The position numbers and the translations under genes are program-made. Positions 1 through 6,253 of a stretch of DNA of 12,188 nt are shown here, piece by piece (positions within the stretch are counted from its first letter, which is position 1; each line of letters begins with the position of its first letter). The notes below the pieces were generated by a model. It made no database searches. It was not told the origin of the DNA and saw only the letters and a program-made list of their open reading frames with translations. Origin of the DNA: Pseudidiomarina aestuarii (GTDB lineage Bacteria > Pseudomonadota > Gammaproteobacteria > Enterobacterales > Alteromonadaceae); NCBI GenBank assembly GCA_003030745.1, contig PYVG01000030.1, positions 1 to 12,188 on the forward strand, read 5' to 3'.

Positions 1-50
1 CGACCCCTTGTACCCAAAACAAGTGCGCTACCAAGCTGCGCTACTCGCCG
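1..50 (-). tRNA. tRNA-Pro (anticodon TGG), 5' part only, cut by window edge
   Basis: Read on the minus strand from position 50 leftward, this starts CGGCGAGTAGCGCAGC, the acceptor and D-arm sequence typical of gammaproteobacterial proline tRNA. A D-loop with GG follows, then an anticodon stem CTTGT/ACAAG enclosing the seven-base loop TTTGGGT, which gives anticodon TGG. The variable region begins at the window edge, so the T arm and 3' acceptor strand lie outside. It would decode CCA and other CCN codons. The tRNA points away from folD and is separated from the pilus operon by folD, so nothing suggests it served as an integration site for that operon. Confidence 0.93.
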
Positions 51-58
51 ACAATTCC

Positions 59-88
59 GATAAACCCGTGCAGGACGCGGCCTGACAA
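59..88 (-). promoter_or_regulatory. possible tRNA-Pro promoter
   Basis: On the minus strand a TTGTCA box (88-83, five of six bases like the -35 consensus) is followed after 18 bases by TTTATC (64-59) as a poor -10 candidate. It would start transcription only two or three bases before the mature tRNA 5' end at 50, which is short. The -35 match is good, but the -10 match is only three of six, so this is a weak call. Confidence 0.3.
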
Positions 89-89
89 C

Positions 90-116
90 GGGGGCGAATA
101 TTACCTGTCTCGCCCC
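90..116. repeat. GC-rich inverted repeat between tRNA-Pro and folD
   Basis: GGGGCGA (91-97) pairs perfectly with TCGCCCC (110-116) across a 12-base loop. A run of seven T lies at 130-136, but 13 bases separate it from the stem, so this does not look like a standard rho-independent terminator on either strand. It lies just upstream of the tRNA-Pro -35 candidate. Its role is unknown; a decayed terminator or a protein-binding dyad are both possible. The rest of the 51-319 intergenic stretch shows only the folD leader. Confidence 0.4.
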
Positions 117-319
117 ACAGCGTCAAACATTTTTTTGTCGATAACTGCCAACTGCTGCTTTTTAAATCAATAAGGTGCGCATGTCTAAAACCGCGACACC
201 AAGGTGGCATGGATTACGACTACACCAACTCGCAAAAACGTGCGAAAATATACACCCATCGAGAACGGTTCACTAGCCCGTTAGCCTATTTATTTACACC
301 TTGAAAGGAAAGTACGTCT

Positions 320-1192
320 ATGACCGCTCAACGCATCGATGGTAAAGCTGTAGCCACACAAGTTCGCAATCAAGTCAGAGAACGTGTTGCAGCTCGTCGA
401 CAAGCCGGACTGCGCGCGCCGGGTCTGGCGGTGGTTCTGGTCGGGTCTGACCCAGCGTCTCAAGTCTACGTGGGCAGTAAACGTCGAGCTTGTGACGAAG
501 TTGGTTTTGTGTCCAAAGCATTTGATTTGCCTGCTACAAGTACGCAGGCAGAACTTGAGCAGCTGATTGACCAACTGAATGTTGACCCGGAGGTCGATGG
601 TATCTTGGTGCAATTGCCGCTGCCCCAAGGGCTGGATGCACAGGCACTACTCGAGCGCATTCACCCATTCAAAGATGTCGATGGCTTTCATCCATTCAAT
701 ATGGGCCGTCTCGCCCAGCGCAATCCAGCGCTACGCCCGTGCACACCGCGTGGCGTGATCACGCTACTCGATTCTATTCAGCTTGATTTACATGGCAAAA
801 ACGCTGTAGTGGTCGGTGCATCTAATATTGTTGGTCGGCCCATGGCTTTGGAGTTACTGCTTGCTGGTGCAACAACTACCATCTGTCATCGATTTACAAC
901 AGACTTGCAAGCACATATTGAGCGAGCTGACGTACTCGTGGTAGCCGTCGGGAAGCCAAACTTTATTCCCGGCACCTGGGTTAAACCCGGTGCAGTCGTC
1001 ATTGACGTAGGTATTAATCGGCTTGCCAATGGAACGCTGGTCGGTGACATCGAATTTGAACCCGCTGCCAGTCGCGCTTCATACATCACCCCCGTTCCGG
1101 GCGGCGTTGGGCCTATGACTGTAGCAACCTTGCTGCAGAACACGCTGCAAGCCTGTGATACTTGGCATGCACCGGCGCCAACCTCAGAATAA
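320..1192 (+). CDS. folD: FolD, bifunctional methylenetetrahydrofolate dehydrogenase / methenyltetrahydrofolate cyclohydrolase
   Basis: This cytoplasmic enzyme of one-carbon folate metabolism converts 5,10-methylene-THF to 5,10-methenyl-THF with NADP, then hydrolyses it to 10-formyl-THF for purine and formyl-methionine synthesis. The 290-residue product has the family's usual length (about 288 in E. coli). The N-terminal catalytic domain carries [10 protein letters not shown] with Tyr50 and the catalytic Lys54, QLPLP with Gln98, and DVDGFHP with Asp121. The Rossmann domain has GASNIVGRP at 166-174, and the C-terminal signature [10 protein letters not shown] lies at 258-267. The start is supported by AAAGGA at 304-309, ten bases before ATG. 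No residue appears lost, so the gene should be functional. It is monocistronic here. Its 3' end overlaps the convergent TadE-like gene by nine bases, and no terminator is visible. Confidence 0.98.
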   Translation: MTAQRIDGKAVATQVRNQVRERVAARRQAGLRAPGLAVVLVGSDPASQVYVGSKRRACDEVGFVSKAFDLPATSTQAELEQLIDQLNVDPEVDGILVQLPLPQGLDAQALLERIHPFKDVDGFHPFNMGRLAQRNPALRPCTPRGVITLLDSIQLDLHGKNAVVVGASNIVGRPMALELLLAGATTTICHRFTTDLQAHIERADVLVVAVGKPNFIPGTWVKPGAVVIDVGINRLANGTLVGDIEFEPAASRASYITPVPGGVGPMTVATLLQNTLQACDTWHAPAPTSE

Positions 1193-1912
1193 ATCGCCCA
1201 CCGGCGGTCCAACCAAGTCGCTCAGCATCGGTCCTCGGATACGATGGGTCAGTACCCAATAAGGCGTATCCGTAATCGCGGTTCGAGTACGACAAAATTG
1301 CTGAGCCGCACTGAACTGCCATTCTGACCAAACCGCGAGAACTTGCGCCGCCAGCGGCACTTGTAACGGAAAACACCACCACACTTCAATTTCAAGTTGT
1401 TGAGTGGCAAGCCAGTCTTGCTGTTCAGCTTGCTCGATGATCTGCGCGCGAGCGTTCAAATGATCGTTCGGAATGACCCAGCGCCATTCACCATGAATTT
1501 GACGTTGCTCACCAAATTGTTTGAACTGTGCCGGCGTTGCGTGTCGAATCTCAATTCGTCCAGCCACTTTCGCATGCAACTGCTGTTGAGCCGCAGCGAC
1601 TAAATGTGCCTTCTGAAAATCTGCAGGTTTCAGTGATTTGTTCTCAGCAAATTCCACATTAGCCAATGCTGTTGGATCAATGGTTGCCATCGCAGCAGCG
1701 AGAGTGCGCTCAATCGCCTGGCGCTCACCTTGATGCAAAACGCCAGCCCTTAACGCATAACTCGAACCCACAGCTAACGTTTGCCCAGCCCAAAATAGCC
1801 AAACCATTTGCACCCATAAACAGGCAAATAGGACCATCAGGGGCAACGCTAACAAGCTCTCTACCATCACCATGCCAGTCTGTCGGCCCAGTTGCATGGA
1901 GTTGATGAGCAT
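1184..1912 (-). CDS. TadE-like pseudopilin, last gene of the pilus operon
   Basis: The 242-residue protein begins with a short polar segment, then [17 protein letters not shown] (11-27), followed by a long hydrophobic stretch to about residue 42. G13 and E18 reproduce the TadE pattern in which a glycine precedes a mature glutamate at position 5, as in TadE/TadF pseudopilins cleaved by a prepilin peptidase. The remaining ~200 residues are predicted periplasmic, with a Gln-rich helical part (65-170), a Trp-rich part (142-200) and two cysteines (180, 207). The start ATG at 1912 overlaps the pilV stop by one base (TGATG), with only a weak ribosome binding site, so translation is probably coupled. 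ATG at 1897 is an alternative. TadE proteins usually belong to Tad/Flp pili; one in a thin-pilus operon is unusual. A minor pilin or assembly role is inferred. The gene ends inside the folD 3' end. Confidence 0.72.
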   Translation of the reverse strand: MLINSMQLGRQTGMVMVESLLALPLMVLFACLWVQMVWLFWAGQTLAVGSSYALRAGVLHQGERQAIERTLAAAMATIDPTALANVEFAENKSLKPADFQKAHLVAAAQQQLHAKVAGRIEIRHATPAQFKQFGEQRQIHGEWRWVIPNDHLNARAQIIEQAEQQDWLATQQLEIEVWWCFPLQVPLAAQVLAVWSEWQFSAAQQFCRTRTAITDTPYWVLTHRIRGPMLSDLVGPPVGDLF

Positions 1913-2649
1913 CAGCGACAACCGCCGCTCGCCACACACTGATCCCACAGTTGCTGTAGTTGTTGTAATTGATTTCGCAGGGTGTAATAGCTGCCATCTA
2001 GGGTATTAAATGTCTGCGTACTAATGTGATCAGCGGTGAGCCAAGTACCAGTGAGGTTACGCACTACCAAACTGTCGGCTTGCAACTGGTCGACAGTGAC
2101 ATCAGTCGCCTCTATGATGCCAACGTGACGGATATCGTGTGCTGCAAAATCGAGATCCGTTTCAAGTTGATTGAGTACCGGAGCATCCACTCTCGGAACA
2201 CGGTGTAAATAGCGCGCTGCATGAATGTCAGAAATCGGCTGCCAAATCATCAGGCTAACCGTGTGATGTTGCACCACAGACGGCGCCAGTTGAGTCTTTA
2301 ACCATTGCGCTTCACTAACTGATGGTGCCTGAATTTGTAAAGTAAGCAGACGGCCACTGACGTTATTGGTTGAGTTGAAGGACCATGTACGTCCCCAAGG
2401 CGATTGAATCGTCGCGAGGTAGCCATTGTCCTGTAACTGTTCGACTGAAGCAGGAGCCGCGCCTGTGTGATGCCAGTATTGGCGAGTCGCTTCCATCAAC
2501 ACTTCGGTATCCGCTATCCATTTGGCTTGTCCGCCTTGATCGGTTGGCGCTCGAGATAGCCATTGGCCGAACAGCAACAATGCTGAGCCAATCAACGCCA
2601 ACGCGATAATCAGTTCAAATAGAATATAGCCACCCCTAATTTTCATCAT
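1912..2649 (-). CDS. pilV: PilV-like minor pilin / pilus tip protein, no shufflon
   Basis: The product (245 residues, or 244 from the second ATG at 2646) starts with a class III leader ending GG, then YILFELIIALALIGSALLLF: cleavage after Gly7 would give mature Tyr1 with Glu5. A globular part with an SPWG motif (83-86) follows. The segment 147-173 (YLHR...LNQLETDLDFAAHDI) resembles the conserved junction of R64-type PilV, where the constant region ends. A repetitive strand-like part (174-215) and a coiled, Gln/Leu-rich end with Cys238 and Cys244 close the protein. PilV is the tip adhesin of thin pili and in R64 decides recipient recognition through shufflon-switched C termini. Here only a short fixed end is present and the next gene starts immediately, so the tip is constant. 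It overlaps the upstream mini-prepilin by 14 bases. An AGGG ribosome site precedes both ATGs. The PilV assignment is a family resemblance, not proven. Confidence 0.75.
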   Translation of the reverse strand: MMKIRGGYILFELIIALALIGSALLLFGQWLSRAPTDQGGQAKWIADTEVLMEATRQYWHHTGAAPASVEQLQDNGYLATIQSPWGRTWSFNSTNNVSGRLLTLQIQAPSVSEAQWLKTQLAPSVVQHHTVSLMIWQPISDIHAARYLHRVPRVDAPVLNQLETDLDFAAHDIRHVGIIEATDVTVDQLQADSLVVRNLTGTWLTADHISTQTFNTLDGSYYTLRNQLQQLQQLWDQCVASGGCR

Positions 2650-2872
2650 CGGCACCCTGCAAGATTTCCATTGCCCGGCTTTGCCGCAACAATCGTTGTT
2701 GCCACGCGACAATCACTGGATTGTCTTGCGCTTGGATCATTGGTCGCTGGACGACAAAATGATAATGCCACTGCAACGCCAACAGCATTGTTGTTGCAAA
2801 TAAGCTCAGCACCGCAACAGCAATAACAACCTCTGCGATAAGAAAGCCAGATTGCTGAACTGAGCTTTTCAT
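2636..2872 (-). CDS. 78-residue mini-prepilin (minor pilin-like)
   Basis: The protein has a leader MKSSVQQSG and then FLIAEVVIAVAVLSLFATTMLLAL: cleavage after Gly9 gives mature Phe1 and Glu5 (residue 14), the full type IV prepilin signature. After the hydrophobic helix only about 45 residues remain, predicted helical with basic and Gln-rich stretches and no cysteine, so there is little or no globular head. It starts three bases after the pilS stop, with AAGG inside the end of pilS as ribosome site, and ends overlapping pilV by 14 bases, so it is translated as part of the operon. It occupies the place of pilT/pilU in R64 but resembles neither. Its size recalls minor pilins or pseudopilins such as the GspI/PilV/MshD class with the head removed. 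A priming or tip-complex role is inference. Confidence 0.75.
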   Translation of the reverse strand: MKSSVQQSGFLIAEVVIAVAVLSLFATTMLLALQWHYHFVVQRPMIQAQDNPVIVAWQQRLLRQSRAMEILQGADDEN

Positions 2873-2875
2873 GAC

Positions 2876-3316
2876 TTAACCTTGAAAGCGCAACGTGAGG
2901 GTTCCCGAGTCATACACAGCACTCAGTGCATGTTCACCAAAATCCCTTGCGACACGGGCTCCTTCGGCTTCTTGTCCGATGCCAGTCATTGCAATCACAT
3001 AGCGAGATGGATCGGAACTGTCCGCCGTCACCGTAATATTTCCGCCCCACGGATTGAGGCCGACGCCATCGAGCCAATTTTCCGGGACGGCGGCGATACC
3101 TGACATGGACTCCAAAGTAATCCCTGTATACAAACCACTACTAGGTCGCCAGATCTGAGTGCCAAGTTGAATGGTCACAATCTGGCTTTTTGCTTCATTA
3201 ATTCGCGAATTACCTACAGCCCAATCGCGCGCAACCAATGAACCTATGGTCGCTAACGCAATAATGGATAGCACCGTTAATACCTCTATAAACGTAAATC
3301 CCTTTTGCTTGTTCAT
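2876..3316 (-). CDS. pilS: PilS, probable major prepilin of the type IVb pilus
   Basis: The 146-residue prepilin has a six-residue leader MNKQKG, then FTFIEVLTVLSIIALATIGSL: mature Phe1 and Glu5 (residue 11), with a 140-residue mature subunit. The C-terminal domain contains a GLNPWGGNITV segment (86-95) characteristic of R64 PilS-type pilins and a mixed alpha/beta C-terminal part. No cysteine is present, so the disulfide usual in many type IV pilins is absent. The position directly after the platform gene is where pilS sits in R64-like loci. The start is supported by AAGGAG six bases before ATG, within a 13-base sequence also found before the first operon gene. It is the only gene in the operon with a clear non-coding leader (42 bases), which fits higher expression of the fibre subunit. 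The short leader is more typical of type IVa pilins than type IVb. Confidence 0.85.
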   Translation of the reverse strand: MNKQKGFTFIEVLTVLSIIALATIGSLVARDWAVGNSRINEAKSQIVTIQLGTQIWRPSSGLYTGITLESMSGIAAVPENWLDGVGLNPWGGNITVTADSSDPSRYVIAMTGIGQEAEGARVARDFGEHALSAVYDSGTLTLRFQG

Positions 3317-3322
3317 CGAACA

Positions 3323-3335
3323 CTCCTTGTTGTTT
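3323..3335 (-). promoter_or_regulatory. extended ribosome binding site of pilS, identical to that of the first operon gene
   Basis: The minus-strand sequence AAACAACAAGGAG lies six bases before the pilS ATG. The same 13 bases occur at 9366-9378 before the first pil gene. It sits in the 42-base gap 3317-3358 between pilR and pilS, the longest gap inside the operon. A/C-rich sequence before a strong Shine-Dalgarno is a common translation-enhancing arrangement; that role is inferred. Confidence 0.55.
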
Positions 3336-3358
3336 ATCTATCTGACTTTTCGATACTT

Positions 3359-4378
3359 TCATGACAGCGATTGTTGGGTAGTCACCATTAACATGGCTCC
3401 CATGCCACCCACCACGAGAACCAACAACACAAAAATTAATCCGTAACAGCAACTCAGCATCAACATCCGCAATCGGTTTAAAGACTGTATAGCATCATGA
3501 GTCGCGTAATCCGCCACCCGCTGCAATGTCGACAATTCGTCATGACGACCACCATTACTGAGTCGAAATAACATCCGTGGTGACAACAGCTGCACATCGA
3601 ACAAGTTGCCTAACCGTCGCTCTCCAGCCGCAAGCCTTTGTCGCATCAATGTCACTGCCTCGCATAGCGGGTGCTTCGGTACAGACTGCATCGCCCGCAA
3701 AGCTCGATCCAAATTTCCGCCTCCGCGCATCAACACACTCACGGTTTGCAATAGCAGCACCGCCTGAAAGTAGCGTTGAATCGCAAACGCGCCTACGCGC
3801 ACCAGTGGCTGAGTCATAGTGTTCCGAAGTGAAATCCTTGATGGCAGCCCCCAAGCAAACACCATCAATGCAATGAGTATCACCGCCAGCAGAAACAACC
3901 AGCCACCTTTGCTCAATTCAACCAACCACAGACTTAACAGTGGCCATTGCAAATCCGGTACCGAACTCGCCAATTTAATGACCACTTGCTGGCCGATGAA
4001 CTTCACCGCAATCATTGCGACAACGACCATCACAGCCGGATAAGCCAGCGGTTTCCAAAAAGCTTGCTGTGCCGTTCTTCGCTGCTGCTCAAATCGTTTC
4101 AACTGTGTGATCAAGCTTTCAAGCACCCCGCTGCGCTCACCGACTGCAACCAACATGCACAGATCGGAATCGAAGTGAGACTGCATAGCAATAACCAAGG
4201 GTTGCCCTTGATTCAGCGCAGCGAGAAATTCACTCGCTACTTGTCGTTCCTGCCGAAGACGCTGCTGTGCCGCATTTTCAGCGATTTCCCTAACAATCTG
4301 GAGCGGACTCAAGCCATCGCTCAGTCCAACCGCAAAATCTTCTAGAAACGCAAGTTGCCGCTCGCGAGTTAAACGCAT
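3359..4378 (-). CDS. pilR: PilR, inner-membrane platform protein (GspF family)
   Basis: The polytopic inner-membrane protein is the rotor or platform on which pilins are assembled, contacting the PilQ ATPase. The 339 residues show the GspF layout: two cytoplasmic helical repeats (about 5-110 and 185-300), each followed by membrane segments at about 113-132, 159-178 and 307-331. Family-like motifs include VGERSGVLESLITQL (78-92) and LQTVSVLMRGGGNLDRALRAM (210-230). Length and helix count fit PilR/PilC/TcpE proteins. The start ATG at 4378 overlaps the end of pilQ by ten bases and has a good GAGGAG ribosome site five bases upstream. The gene is followed by pilS, as in R64. No residue loss is apparent. 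GspF homology is secure; assignment to PilR rather than another GspF member rests on context. Confidence 0.9.
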   Translation of the reverse strand: MRLTRERQLAFLEDFAVGLSDGLSPLQIVREIAENAAQQRLRQERQVASEFLAALNQGQPLVIAMQSHFDSDLCMLVAVGERSGVLESLITQLKRFEQQRRTAQQAFWKPLAYPAVMVVVAMIAVKFIGQQVVIKLASSVPDLQWPLLSLWLVELSKGGWLFLLAVILIALMVFAWGLPSRISLRNTMTQPLVRVGAFAIQRYFQAVLLLQTVSVLMRGGGNLDRALRAMQSVPKHPLCEAVTLMRQRLAAGERRLGNLFDVQLLSPRMLFRLSNGGRHDELSTLQRVADYATHDAIQSLNRLRMLMLSCCYGLIFVLLVLVVGGMGAMLMVTTQQSLS

Positions 4379-5799
4379 GATGTCTCCTCAGCGGAACGTT
4401 GATGCGATGCTAAGAGCGGTTTGGTTGAGGCGAGCGAGGGCCATCCTCGAGTCACCAAAATCCGTTGGCATTCTGCTAAATTTTCATTACGAATAGCGGC
4501 ACGAAGAAAGTCATCCAGACTCAATAACTCCCCCTGCCAACGCCTGCCCGTTACTCCTGAACCAAGGCAACGTGTGCAAGTGATGTCCGATTTTTCTGCA
4601 GCTTCAGTCACTCTGCAGGTGTTGCACGGAATGGGCTCCAAACGCTGAGCTAAAATCCCTTGCAAGACACCGGGTTGCGCGAGCATTGCACCGGACAATC
4701 CCAAATCCAGAAGTCGTTGTATGACCCCAAGACAATCGTGTGCATGCACCGTCGCTGACACTAAGTGACCGGTCAAAGCAGCGGTATAAGCAGCTTTAGC
4801 TGTTGCACTATCACGGATTTCACTAATCGAGATAACATCTGGGTCCTCTCGGAGTGCTACCTTAACCATGTTGGCAAAGTTTAAATCTGGATGATCAGCG
4901 AGCACCGGCTTTTGTTCGATCCGCGGTTGAATAATCTCAATAGGGTCCTCTAATGAAATGACTTTATGAGCTGCAGGAATCACTAAATTCATTGCCGCCA
5001 AGGTCGTCGACTTCCCTTGCCCAGTTGGCCCAGCAATGAGTATCAAACCGTACCCACTTCGAATCATCGCAGTCAGGCTGTTGACCATATCAACAGGCAT
5101 ACCAAGTTCAGCCAAACTCAACATCGTTTGCTGTTCGTATTGCAAGCGCATCGTGACCGCAAACCCAGAGCGTGTGGGAGACTTCTGCACGCGTAGTCGC
5201 AGCTGCTTGGGTTGGTCATCGTGGACCACGGTTAAACTGATGCTGGCACTTGATAGACGCTGCTCGTCAAACAGTTCATGAAAATCATCCGAACGTGTGT
5301 TCAACGCCGCAGCAATTGCGGCCGCTAGCACTTCTCGACCACGCTCCACTCGGCTGACCAATCGACCGTGTACACGAAACGCCAAAGTCGCCACGCTAGG
5401 CTGAAAAACTAAATGGATATCGGAAGCCTGTAACTGAATGGCCTGGACCACGAGGTCTTCAAGTGCTTGCTGCGCGCGTGTCTGATCTAAGATAACCGCG
5501 GACTCTGATTGCTGCTTCAGCTTTCTGAGGTCATCCGCATCATGTAGCAAGTTTCGGATCACATGCTCCGTTTCGACCGAACGGTGTCGAAATCCGGCTT
5601 CTTGAAGCTCCATCAAGCACATTAAATTAACTAAGGTTTGTGGCTGGCTGCCCCAAACCGAGTTGGTGCTGACTAACCACCCCTCCTGAGTACATAATGC
5701 AAGGACTGGTCGTTCTTGCTCTGCTAACGCCAAACAATAATCAAGCAGTTGCACATTCACTTGATGCGCCGCAAAGCTTCCCTTGTCAGTTGCTTTCAT
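4369..5799 (-). CDS. pilQ: PilQ, type IVb pilus assembly ATPase (GspE family)
   Basis: This cytoplasmic hexameric ATPase powers pilin extraction and fibre extension. The 476 residues include a family-variable N-terminal part (1-100), an N2 domain with the ASDIHL segment (125-130), Walker A GPTGQGKS (257-264), the Asp box SLEDPIE (282-288), a Walker B-like DVISISEIRD (321-330) and the His box TGHLVSATVH (343-352). Four cysteines (392, 395, 408, 411) form two CxxC pairs as in the zinc-binding tail of GspE/PilB enzymes. The Walker A has Gln where Ser is usual, and the Walker B has SEIRD instead of GEIRD; both keep the key Lys, Ser and Glu. ATG at 5799 is chosen because it gives a GGAG site seven bases upstream and a 14-base overlap with pilP; the open frame further upstream only runs antiparallel within pilP. 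No second (retraction) ATPase gene is present. Confidence 0.92.
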   Translation of the reverse strand: MKATDKGSFAAHQVNVQLLDYCLALAEQERPVLALCTQEGWLVSTNSVWGSQPQTLVNLMCLMELQEAGFRHRSVETEHVIRNLLHDADDLRKLKQQSESAVILDQTRAQQALEDLVVQAIQLQASDIHLVFQPSVATLAFRVHGRLVSRVERGREVLAAAIAAALNTRSDDFHELFDEQRLSSASISLTVVHDDQPKQLRLRVQKSPTRSGFAVTMRLQYEQQTMLSLAELGMPVDMVNSLTAMIRSGYGLILIAGPTGQGKSTTLAAMNLVIPAAHKVISLEDPIEIIQPRIEQKPVLADHPDLNFANMVKVALREDPDVISISEIRDSATAKAAYTAALTGHLVSATVHAHDCLGVIQRLLDLGLSGAMLAQPGVLQGILAQRLEPIPCNTCRVTEAAEKSDITCTRCLGSGVTGRRWQGELLSLDDFLRAAIRNENLAECQRILVTRGWPSLASTKPLLASHQRSAEETSCV

Positions 5800-6253
5800 A
5801 AGGCAACTCCAACTGATAGGTCGCTCTGCCGATAGAGACATTGACACCATTGTCGTCGCGCTTGGCGAGCAGTCCCGAACTGTTAGCAATACCGTCCCAA
5901 ACACGGACCACGCGTTCATTGACGCGCAAGAGATAGCGTAGCTTCCCATGACGTTCGGTCCAGCCAATCAATGCGACCTGTGTCGTTTCTGGTTCTACAG
6001 CAGTTGTTTGCTCTGCTGACGAGGAGGGTTGTTGTAACTGACGTATCGCAGACTCTGCCTGTGCGACTTGTAGTTCATAGTGGAGTTGTTTCGCCCGAGA
6101 AGCGGCAGAACGCTCTTGTAACTCCTGCGTTCGCAGTTGCTTCAGAAGATCGGTTCCCGTTTCAACTTGCTGTGCATGCGCTGTTGTATGGCAGAGACAT
6201 CCAGTGCCAACTAGAATTAGATATACGTAAACTCGCCAGGTGATGCTCATCAT
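5786..6253 (-). CDS. pilP: PilP, periplasmic type IVb pilus biogenesis protein
   Basis: The 155-residue protein has an N-terminal signal peptide (hydrophobic 8-21, probable cleavage after AHA at 27), a coiled-coil-prone Gln/Ala-rich segment (34-74), a Ser/Thr/Glu linker (76-92) and a compact beta-rich end (93-151) with GLLAKRDDNGVNVSIG, the pattern of the R64/SPI-7 PilP family. In such systems PilP is a small periplasmic protein thought to link the inner-membrane complex to the secretin. ATG at 6253 overlaps the pilO stop as ATGA; a second ATG immediately follows at 6250, seven bases after the GGAGG site, and either could be used. The 3' end overlaps pilQ by 14 bases. It should not be confused with the unrelated PilP of type IVa pili. 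Two cysteines (19, 21) lie within the signal region, but no clear lipobox spacing supports a lipoprotein. Confidence 0.78.
   Translation of the reverse strand: MMSITWRVYVYLILVGTGCLCHTTAHAQQVETGTDLLKQLRTQELQERSAASRAKQLHYELQVAQAESAIRQLQQPSSSAEQTTAVEPETTQVALIGWTERHGKLRYLLRVNERVVRVWDGIANSSGLLAKRDDNGVNVSIGRATYQLELPYESN

Noticed and set aside
1..50. tRNA-Pro as integration site of a pilus-bearing genomic island
   Set aside because: folD separates it from the operon, no integrase or repeated tRNA end is visible, and the tRNA 3' end lies outside the window.
90..136. Hairpin plus T-run as rho-independent terminator
   Set aside because: Thirteen bases separate stem and T-run, and no gene ends just before it on the plus strand.
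231..244. PurR-like near-palindrome CGCAAAAACGTGCG before folD
   Set aside because: The arms CGCA/TGCG fit, but the central CG of the PurR operator is displaced by two bases, so a PurR site is not supported.
290..628. Minus-strand 112-codon open frame inside folD
   Set aside because: It is the antisense shadow of the conserved folD N-terminal half.
3947..4345. Plus-strand 132-codon open frame inside pilR
   Set aside because: It is antisense to a well-supported GspF-family gene, with no ribosome site or recognisable domain.
5800..5967. Upstream extension of the PilQ frame
   Set aside because: It lies wholly within pilP, has no ATPase-family features, and ATG 5799 has a proper ribosome site.
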